Shown one piece after another: positions 11,240 through 21,189 of a stretch of 64,000 nt of DNA (positions are counted from its first letter, which is position 1; the number at the start of each line of letters is the position of its first letter). Made by a program: the position numbers and the translations under genes. Under the pieces are notes generated by a model, which saw only the letters and a program-made list of their open reading frames with translations, made no database searches and was not told the origin of the DNA. The DNA is from Turritopsis dohrnii (lineage: Eukaryota; Cnidaria; Hydrozoa; Anthoathecata; Oceaniidae). Where the stretch lies: contig BQMF02000001.1 of NCBI GenBank assembly GCA_027922465.2, positions 1,178,001 through 1,242,000 on the forward strand, written 5' to 3'.

Positions 11240-12108
11240 GTACCCTCCCCTTATTAAAACTTTTCTGATTAATGCCATACTGAGCATTGATAATTAATTT
11301 CAACTTAAAACGGTTGCTTGCAAATAAATATTCATAGAGCTAAAGGCGGTCTTCTGTTAAACATAATCAATCGAGCGGGCGGGATTCATACGCCCGAAAA
11401 TATATTAAGCGTTATTTCTCCAAAAGCAGTGTGGTGTTGTTGTTGTGACCCAGTCGACACAAGGCGTCTTTTAGACGTCTAAATCAAGTCTAAGTTTCTT
11501 CTTTAAAAAGACGTCTACCTAAAAGGTCTTTTTAATGCGCTTTCATTGCTACATGTTCATAAGGATTTTACTGACAAACTTGATTTAAATGATGTAGGGC
11601 AACCAGTTTGTAGGTGCTAGAGAGTATCGATGCAACATTTTTTGGCACATTTTGACTTTATTTTATAGGTAAGGGATAATTATATATATTTATTAGCTTT
11701 CAGCGACGTGTTTATGCCCAGCTTCCACATTTAACTACGAATTTCTTTGTACGATTCTGTTGATACTTTTCATCTGCATAAAATGTACTTTTTTATTTTT
11801 AATCGTTGTTTTTTTTTTAAAAAAAGATACCAAAAACAGAATTTAAGTATAAGTTTTGCATCCAGTAAGGTTTTTTCATATCTCTGGGGTTTTTTTATTG
11901 GTATCCGATCAAAAATTTCGAAAATTAGGGCATATTTAAGGCTATTTCAGAGGCCTAAATTCAAAAATGTTCTCGGGCCATCGTCCCCAACCAGGGGCCT
12001 CCTTAGATACTACATATATTTTGAAGCAGATGTGAATGAGATTTCGTTAACGCGTATGACGTAAGCGTTGTTCCGCAAGTAGCAGGTAGTGGGTTCAGTA
12101 GTATTTTA

Positions 12109-13075
12109 ATCGGATTAATCTTTGCGAGATTAATTGTCGCGATTTCGCGAATTTTTGCCTTTTTCGCGAAAGTTTGTATCGCGAAAACACGTAAAATCGT
12201 CGGGTCGCGAAAATTAATCCACGCAAAATTTTTCAAAGTATCCGTTCACGAAAATAAATCCAGTTTTTTGTTTTGTTTTATTTCTTTTTCTAGTTTAATT
12301 TCTTTTTGTTCGTTAATTGGATTAAGAAATGACAAAATGAACACAAGTTAATTGAATATTTTCTCTTAAAAAAAGTGCTACTTCACTAAATTAAATCTAA
12401 TCTAATCTATGATGATTTTCTTCTTGTTTTTTCTTTTGTGAAGGCACTGTTTTGCATTCTTCAAGAAACATGCTTCTTATGTCCATGGATTTTAGCTCCA
12501 TTTTTTTCTTGGTTCCTGAGACATTCTTAGGGCATCTCCTCTTTTCTTTCTGCTTAACCTCCATTTTAAATTTGTCGCTAAGTATGGAGCCAAGAGGTAT
12601 TCCCGTCAAATTTCCCAGCAACTGGAGAATGGAGCTTTGGAAGAGGTAGATGTCAATTTATGTTTGTCAACTCTCTAACCCCTTCACTCAGGACGGATTG
12701 TTGATTTCCATAGTTACATCGTTCTGTTGATATGGTAAGGAAGTAATCAACAATGAATGGGGTGCAGCAGGGATTACTGACGCTAATCGTCTGGGTTTGA
12801 AAGAACTGTCAAACTGAGACCTAATAATGGGTGACATTTTAACGTTCGAGGTGAGCACAAATGTCAATGCGTTATGCAATCTAATAGTCGATGAAACAGA
12901 AGGCTACCGTAACTTTTACCTAAAGAATCTATTTTTCGATTATAGTTTTGAAAATAAATCCACAAGATGTTATTCGAAAAAACCATTCGCGAAGTGCTAA
13001 TTCGCGAAAATAAATACAAAACATTTCGCGAGTTTTTGAAGTTGCGAAACTTAATCTCGCAAAAATTAATCCGAT
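12109..13075. mobile_element. TA-flanked terminal-inverted-repeat element, 967 bp
   Basis: The left end starts ATCGGATTAATCTTTGCG and the right end is its complement with one mismatch over 25 bp. Both ends abut TA (12107-12108 and 13076-13077), the target duplication expected of Tc1/mariner-type transposition. Subterminal sequence in both arms is dense in TCGCGAA and AATAAATCC words. A lysine-rich 74-codon minus-strand frame (12397-12621) lies inside, but it does not resemble a known transposase, so the element is probably non-autonomous. Confidence 0.75.
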
Positions 13076-13614
13076 TAGTATCTCATATTTGAAAGTTACT
13101 CCTCAATCTTGCTTTTTGATATTATCCTACAGAATTTCAAAGAATGGCTATACTTTTTAAGCCTTCGCTATTACCTTTAGCCTCTACATGATGACTGAAT
13201 ACTTGACAATGATTGTTGGAAAGAATTTAGTTTACACCTTGATCGTCATCAACTTCTTGGGATATGTAGATCTCTCAGCTTTAATTTAACCATACGTCAT
13301 ACCGACCTCATCGTTTTCTTTTGGCTCAAAGAGAAAGCACAGTATTATTGTCTCAATCCCTTCCCCAGGGTTTCTTTACCATTTCTTTACCATTTTGGTT
13401 TCTGTCTCGCACATGAAAAAAGGCGAAGAAATCCTGGGGACAAGGTTGATTACTATTCATCTTTGGAAGTATGAAAACATTTTGTCGTTATTTTGTACTA
13501 AAAACATTTTACAACAGCTGTACATTCTTTAATAAATAGTATACACCAGGCGTTTTGGAATGATTTCGTTCGAACACCGCCACACGTGTGCGATGTGACT
13601 AGAGAGATTGGGAA

Positions 13615-16600
13615 CTAGCAGTATTCTACCGTCATGCCGTTCAGTTGCGTTTTGCCGTTGACGATATCGCTAACATTCGAGGAGTTTTTTGGCGTCTTTT
13701 TTTTGACATCTTTTGCTGTTTGAAGATCGTTTTGATTGGACTGATGATCTTCGGAGCTGACGCTTTCCATTTTTCCACTCTTCTTATAATTTTCTACTTC
13801 TTCTTGAGCCTCTTCCCGGTAATTTTTCACCGGATTGTCGTGAGCATATGACTGGTAATATATCCCGTGACTTTCTGTTGTTCCTGTTTCGATGAAATGT
13901 GGGCTTGAGTTATAACTTAAAGATTGTTTATCTTTCGTTTTGCCAGACCTGCAAAGTAAGCAGTTATAACTACCTTATATGTAAAGATTGAAAATATTAA
14001 CATGAATAAGCATGTTCTTTTTTTCTAAACACAAACCTGAAAAGTTTGCAGATACAAAGCAACATCAGTAATATGATAACTAGGAAACCACCTGCCATGG
14101 CGAATATGATTATTTTATCGTCGGTCCAAAATTCGTCGTCATCATCATCAGTACCTGGAAGAGCTGAAGTCGAAAGAAAGAAGAATGGAACACTTCGAAG
14201 AAGTTCAGAACTGATATTTGAAAATTCAAAAGTCTGGAACTCCATCATAACAATTTAGTGTTAATTTTTACTTTTATAAATTTGTCAAACTTGTTTTGTT
14301 CACTTTTGATCACATGAAAAAATTCTAACCAATCGTAGGTAGCATACTACACTTAATTCAAGTTTAAAAAAAACAAAAACAGCACTTCCAGACCAGATAA
14401 TTTGCTAATGACTTCAGCAAAGCTATATGAAATCTTTTTAAAAATCCTTTTCATAGCAAATTTGACACAACAATTCTAGGGCTTCGTAATGATTGCTCAA
14501 CTGTCCTAATCAGATCCCTTCATACTATCTGAAGCTACGCATTGATGAAATAATAATCCCAATATGTCACATAATCAACTCGTCGATAAGCAACTCAACA
14601 TTCCAAAAACAATGGAAAATCTCAAAAATCAGTCCCATTCCAAAAATATCGCGACTAAAGGAACCAGATGACTACAGACCAATATCGATACTTCCGATCC
14701 TCTCTAAAGTGTATGAAAAACTAATTATGACACAAATCCTTAAGCATGTCGACGATCGGCTATCAGCAAATCAATCTGGTTTTCGTAAAGGCCACTGCAC
14801 TGTTACAACTTGTATTAAAATAAAAGACGACATCATGAAAGCAATGGATCGTGGCGAAGTTACTGTAGCTGTTATGGCTGATTTCTCCAAAGCTTTCGAT
14901 ACTGTGGATTTTGAGATATTGATACGTAAACTTCACTCCCTTAAATTCTCAAAACAGACTATGCTTATCCTCGCAAGCTACCTATCTCATCGTTACCAAT
15001 ATGTGCAAATCAACGATCTATCTTCAAACCATCTGCCAATCACTAATGGAGTACCACAAGGTAGTATCTTAGGTCCTATGCTATTCAATGTTTATGTTCA
15101 CGACATGTCTAATAAGACCTCTGCTAAAATGCATTCAGTATGCAGACGACACCAGCATATACCGCCACTCTAAACCAAAACAAATTAAAGAATGTGCAAA
15201 TGCATTAAACAACGACATTGCCAAACTTCAAACATGATCAAAGGAGACAAACCTGGTAGTAAACCCGCATAAAACGAAAACTATGGTGTTTTCTACTACA
15301 CAAATGGCAAAGAAACACCAGTTCGCGTATGAAATCAAATCATTAGATGGTAACATCATCGAACAAGTATCAACCTTCAAACTTTTAGAAACAATTCTTA
15401 GCAAAGACTTAAAATGGAATTTGCATATCAACAAAGTAACAACCTCAGCAATCGCAACACTTAAAACTCTGGCGATGCTCAAAAGATACTTGCCATTTCA
15501 CCTTAGAAAACAATTAGCTGAGTCACTTATCCTGAGCAAGCTTGACTATGGCAATGTTATATTTCATAATGCACAAAAATACCTATTCAACAAATTACAA
15601 AGAGCTCAAAACACCGCAGCCAGCTTTGTGAAGGGATCTTACTCAAGACGCTCCGAAGTTATTTCCCTGCACTGGCTGTCAATCGAAGAGCGTGTTGAAC
15701 ATAGCATCTTAAAATTGGCATGGAAATCAATTAACAGCCAGGACTGGCCGAAACTAATTCCAATAAAGATCAACGAGCCACAACGACCAACGAGGAATGT
15801 CAAAAGACTAACCATCAACTGCGATAACAAAAACCCTGCTTTGTTTGATCATGTAGCCACGAAATCATTCAATAATCTCGCACAGTCCTGTCGCACAACA
15901 GTTAACTGCAGAAGCTTCTGTAAAGTGACCCATAAACATTTGCTGCACAGAGCACTGGCAAAAACTCTGCAATAAAACCCACTGTGGTAAAGTGCATTTC
16001 TATTAAAATGATGTGCCTTTCTATAGTAGATGCACTCTCTGCTACAGAGATTTTTCAACAAAATCTCCACGGACGATTATTTATAAACATTGTTTTTTTT
16101 GCCTGGTTTTGTTGGTGTATTATTGATAGTTTTTATTATCGTGTTATACCGAGTTCTTTTGCAATTACGCACTTGCACCTATGTAACAGGCTCGTCAAGT
16201 GACTTGGTGTCACTGAGGAGAAGCGTGTTTATCCAACAATTGAGTTGAGTGAGTTTGAAAGAGGTGTCACGTTATCAGTTATTCACTTTCCCAAACAAAT
16301 TTTACTACAAAGTCTTTAGCAATCGCTAAATAAACTTTTATGAGAGAGACTATTATAATCAGATTGGTTTATACACACCAGCGTTTTGATTACACAGGAT
16401 AATGCCATAAACTTTGGAAGTCATCTACATTCAAATGGTAATTGCGCTTTCACTAAATTACGTTGCACCTAACTGATGAGACAAACCGAAATTTGTGACA
16501 AGAGGTAAAATACTTACTTGATGTGTCCCTGGTCACATTGACGAACACAGATGATTCATGACTGAAGTACAGATTGGAAACCTGGCATGTATATAATCCT

Positions 16601-19600
16601 GACGATGGTATGTTCAGAACAAGCTTAGTTTTCGCATTATCGGCCGTGGTCATTTTTACCCCATTATACAAGAAGGTGTACTTCAGGTCGTTGGGATAGC
16701 CTTCAGATTCACAGGAGAGTGTAAGTTGTTCGTTCTGCTTGATGTGGACAGCAGCCTTGGTGCTGTTGAAATTGTTTATTTTCGGGACATCCAAATCTGA
16801 AAGAAAAGCATGACAGGAAATGTTGAAACGTTAAAGATAAGTAATGAATAGAGAGCTAATACAAAGTCATGGCCTAATTCACTGCTCTGGAAATGTATTG
16901 TAAATCTCTTTTAATATCTCTTTTAATGTAAGACCAGACTCATGAGGACTCACTTTGATAATAGCAAATAATGAAAGCCAGCAAAATACTGACAATAATT
17001 TAAAACAGTAAAATCTTAACAAATGTTTACAAGTAAAGTAAGTAACTGAGAGTTTCTAGTCCTTGGGCTAGAATGTGTGAACATATTCGACATTGCAAAT
17101 TTTGATGGTTCCTGTTTCCATTTCACCTCAACAGAAAGTTGATTTTTATTTCTTTTTTAGTTTTATCGTTATCACTTTTAATGACGCTATTTGAAATCTG
17201 TAATGGTTAGCTCTTCCACCTCCCATCTGTAATGGTTAGCTCTTCCACCCTCTGACTTGTAACTAGCTGTTGACTTACCGCCAGAGATACGTATAGCATT
17301 GCTCTAACTTGTCCGAAGGCCAGCGTGAGGTCAGTCGGTGGCTCCTAATGGGCTGCTATGCTGCTTTTTAAGCGCATCAGAGCGGAATATTGAGATGCGA
17401 CATGACTGGACTCGAACACGAGTCGCAACGGTCGCACACAAAGGTACTAACCACTACAGCATCTCTGCACAAAAATATTTTCGTAAAATTTAATTTGGTT
17501 GTTGCATAATTGGTAATACTTACAATTGACGGCAACATGAATGACGTCACTCGTTTCAAAGTCATTGTCTGTTGTTACCAAGCACGTGTAGTTGCCAGTA
17601 TTGTTGCGGAATATTTTTTCAAATTTCAAGATCTCGTTACTTGATACTTGTTCACCATTTTTACTCCACTGGTATTTCAAGTTTGCTTGATTGGTAGAAG
17701 CAGCACATTTTACTTCCAAATTTCTGCCTTCCACCACGAACGGATATTCCGAAAGTGTTACTTCAAATGCTGACATCGTCAAAACTGGTTAGGAAGATAA
17801 TAAAATTCTGTTTTAAAAAATTGAAAACATCTCAGGGTCTGTGTGAGAAATTACCTAGATGCAAAATTTCAGCGATTTTCGGATTAAAATAAATACTTAC
17901 AATTCACTTGGATTTCAATTGTTTGTAGCTTGACAATACTTTGACCAACCGTCACCACACAGAAATAACGTGACGAGTCAACTTGCTGTGCATTGACGAT
18001 TGCCAAGCGCGATACATTGGAGACAAGAATGGCTGGTACCTGTTGATTTCGTTGTGAATACCATCTGTAGAGTACAGTTGATTGAGGATTGCTTGTGGTG
18101 ACACCTGCTTCTATCGTTTTATTGTCTCCGCTTCGTAGTTCGATTTTCGTTTTATCCAGTTGTAACCCTGTGTCAACATCTTGAAGCGATGTCGAAGTAA
18201 CGTCTACACGAGAATACAAAATATTACTTTCCACCATATTTTCCTTCATTTTTCCTACCTCACCTTAGACACTCTTTATCTCACTGTCTGTGAAATTTGG
18301 TAATTCTGCAAAAAATTTGAGAATATAAGCATACCAGGGTTTGGAATGATATACTCGTTACTCCCAGGCCCAACTGCTAGTGATATCGGTAACGTGTACA
18401 AGCGAATATCTGTTTTTCTTTGAAAGGAGATCTAAAAAAATAATTATCATTGCATTTCCTGTAAGAAACTTTGAAATCTTCATATTGCTATTTTGTACTC
18501 ATAAACAAACTGTAAAAGATCATCTGATGTTTGCAAACATTTTATTTTCATTCTTTAGTAAGTTCCTACCATTTACCACTTTGTAGCTGAAAAACGTGCT
18601 TGATTATCAAACTACACACTGCTAAGATTCAAGAAAATTAAAAAGAGTCTCAACATTTTTGGGTTTTTACAAAACAATCAAGCCGAGTATTGTTAGAGTG
18701 CTCATTAGACAGTATTAGGGTTGAGTTTCAAGCAAGACCCTTATGACAAAATGTTTACAAAAATAAAATCAAGTAATCCTTAGCAAGAGCATGAGAATCG
18801 AGCTTCAGTAAAATAACGTATGGATAATCAAAACTAGTCCAAGGTTTGAACATCCATGATAAACATACGTAATAAAAATTATTCTCGTATCAAATCTATG
18901 TATCACCATTAAAACCATGCAAGGTTAAAAAACTGTTACCTGTGAGATATGAACTGTGACTGTTGTTAAAGAATCGGTGCGCAGGAGGGAAAACTTCAGT
19001 ATGTCTCCTACCGGTTTTGTTGAAGTTATTGTAAATGGGCCTTTAGCACTAGAATGGAAAGAGGTGAAGTTTTGAATACGGCGTTTATGTTTGTTTTAAT
19101 TGTTGAACCCAGGCAACAATTTGACCACAAGCTAGTGATGATCTGGTCAGAAACATCTATAGTTTTTGGAGAGACGATTTTATATGAGATCAATTGATTT
19201 ACCCAATGGTATTGAACAACGTGTTATCTGCAAGACTTTGTGAAGTTGTGGAGCCGAATGTTCCCTCGAGAGCGATATTAACGCTGGCATCAACCGCTAC
19301 TTGGCTGACGGTTAGGGTTACTTGGTAATCGTCACCTGCATTGAAAAATGTTGTGATTTAAGGATAGAAATAGTAAGGGAAAAATATCTATAATCACTTC
19401 ATGTGTTGTATAACACACTTCATGTATGGTATAACACACTTCATGTATTGTATAACACACTTTGACTGGTTTATCTTTGGGCGAATACATAGTGATATCT
19501 CTAAAGAAGTTATTTAGGATTGGAGATCAATCATTTTTGAAGCGCTCTGCTTTTTGTAAGAAAGGTTTATGTATAAAAAGATCATTTTATAAATGCTTTA

Positions 19601-21189
19601 TGAAGCAAGGACATGTTAATTATTCCAAACTTTTGATAATGGATCAAAATTAAACTGCTACGGGTTTGCCCTCCTTGTTCATTGAATGAGTGAATATGCA
19701 ATCAATACTTCATTAAAACTCATAACAACACCGCCTCTACAGTTGACCTGTTTCCTAGTTTCCCACTTAGATATTCAAAAAAACACAACAAGGAAGGGGT
19801 AGAAACATAATATTATCTTTAGGTTCTTTCTACTCTCAAAACCAGAATCTTGACACATCTTGTGGTCGATGTTACTATGACTACCAACACCATGCACATT
19901 ACACTATCACACCAGAGCGATATTTTGGACAAAATTAAACCAATTTGGGAAGAACCTTTGCCAATTGTTTTTTCATGATTTGGTTAGGAGGAAATTTAGA
20001 CCAAATATTCAAAGTACTTCAACTTTTTTTAGAGAATTTGAAATTGCATTGACTTCACTTAGTACCATTTCTATCTGTGGTACACTAGGTACATTTCTTT
20101 TTGTGTCTTAATACTACCTGTTATACTACCTTCTCTTGAACTGAACTTATGTATGAATAATCAAGACTAAAATCTAGCACAACTGTTGAATTCTCGAAGC
20201 GTTCCTTCTTTACTTTGAGCGGAATTTTAGAATTTGCTGACAGTATTCACGCAATGCGATGAGTCATAATATTTCGTGCATGTTGGCAAGTAAACTGCTG
20301 TCGAAATTGCTGACAAATTAAAATGACGCTGATATGATCATTAAAATTTTTTCATACCAAAGAAGTATTTTGTTTTACGAAAACTTGACGATGTGAGAGG
20401 GATCCTTAAGGAATGATTTCTTCGAACTGACCATCATCAAAAGACATGTTATTTTTATTCACAAAATCGTTTGTTTGTGTATGGATAAAATCTACGAATA
20501 GATGTGATTACGAAATCAGATCTATGTAGAAAGTTGCAATTAATTTCAGAGAACACAAGCAAATGACGCTCTATGAAGTGAAAGGAACTGGGAGCTAGAT
20601 TGTCATCATTCAATACACTTCCCCAATCTTTCTTGCTTTTCCAGGTTTCGATAGTTCATGAAACAACCTGTAAGACATCATAGGGCTTTTGGTCTATTTG
20701 GTCCCCGACGTTAAGAGGGGATCAATATGATATTGTGAAATTTAGTATTTCTGAAAAATATATTTCATTTACAACCCTAGGAAAGCTTCATCATTTGTAC
20801 AAGGCCTTATTACCAAATCAAATAAAGGGTTGAGAAAGTATGTCAAGCTATTTTGTGGTACAACTGAAGATAAAACTGATTTATGTAAAACCTTACTAGA
20901 AACAATAGATACCGCTACGATTGGGGTCTTTGAAACCCTTGGAGATAATTTCTTACAAGCACATAATCAAGCAAAAAGCCCTTTAGTCATGGACTAATAT
21001 ATTCCATTTCAATCTCATTCACTTACAGGAATTTTGTGATTTATTCATGCAAAACACAGTTAGTATATATTTCCTCAATTAGTTTTCTTGTTTTCCTTGA
21101 TTTTTCCTTAATTAAATGCAAAGAAACTTACCAAATACTAGCTGAGACACCAACAGAAGCACGAACAGACAGAATCGCCTGAAATACAT
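13615..21189 (-). CDS. Type I membrane receptor: PLAT-like domain, three Ig domains, TM, tail; 9 exons
   Basis: Exons in transcript order: 21132-21189, 19203-19335, 18940-19048, 18335-18431, 17901-18203, 17524-17784, 16518-16796, 14037-14154, 13615-13948. They join in phase into 563 residues. Residues 1-19 are a signal peptide (FCLFVLLLVSQLVF). Residues about 23-125 look like a PLAT/LH2 beta-sandwich (YQVTLTVS, DASVNIALEG, GDILKFSLLR and a closing LYTLPI strand); this is by eye. Three Ig domains follow, each on one exon bounded by phase-1 introns: about 133-233 (YRWYS, YFC), 234-320 (CAAS, YQWS, YTC) and 321-413 (LSCES, YTC). An Asp-rich juxtamembrane stretch, one helix (428-449) and a 114-residue Ser/Lys/Asn-rich tail with several Tyr complete it. 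Ligand recognition at the cell surface is inferred. I recognise no specific orthologue. Confidence 0.85.
14380..15975 (+). pseudogene. Decayed non-LTR retrotransposon (LINE) reverse transcriptase
   Basis: The reading frame shows the reverse-transcriptase core: PIPK, DYRPISILPILSKVYEKL, QSGFRKGHCT, FSKAFDTVD, GVPQGSILGP and, after a frameshift near 15115-15130, QYADDTSIY. A TGA at 15236 interrupts a position that reads on as SKETNLVVNPHKTK. The remaining frame (to 15975) carries the usual post-RT region (LDYGNVIF, LQRAQNTAA). No endonuclease domain is seen upstream, so the copy is 5'-truncated, as LINEs usually are. It sits antisense in the receptor intron between exons 16518-16796 and 14037-14154. 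The type fits the broad CR1/Jockey-like group; the exact clade cannot be fixed by eye. It cannot encode an active enzyme as it stands. Confidence 0.92.
17205..17466 (-). repeat. tRNA-derived SINE in a receptor intron
   Basis: On the minus strand, 17465-17392 is a 74-base tRNA-like head: GAGATGC at one end pairs with GCATCTC at the other, with an A-box-like GTAGTGGTTAGTACC and a B box GTGTTCGAGTCC. The body ends with ACGTATCTCTGGCGG then TAAGTCAAC, shared with the copy at 812-1040. A 28-bp tail unit (GGTGGAAGAGCTAACC and on) is repeated twice at the 3' end. The T-stem is degenerate, so this is not a functional tRNA gene. Confidence 0.75.
19396..19458 (+). repeat. 21-bp tandem repeat, 3 copies
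   Basis: The unit ACTTCATGTGTTGTATAACAC occurs three times with one or two changes each, in the first receptor intron. Confidence 0.95.

Larger units (their letters stand above)
10609..13614. other. Intergenic region between the channel and receptor genes
   Basis: It holds a perfect short hairpin (11199-11239) and a 967-bp inverted-repeat element (12109-13075). The remaining sequence is AT-rich without a supportable gene; open frames at 11747-12064 and 12003-12236 are short and overlap repeat sequence. Confidence 0.5.

Noticed and set aside
12397..12621. Lysine-rich minus-strand frame inside the TA-flanked element, considered as a transposase remnant.
   Set aside because: No DDE, helix-turn-helix or zinc motif is visible; the composition is explained by AT-rich sequence.
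17392..17465. A functional tRNA gene on the minus strand.
   Set aside because: The T-stem does not pair, and the sequence continues into a SINE body with a second genomic copy.
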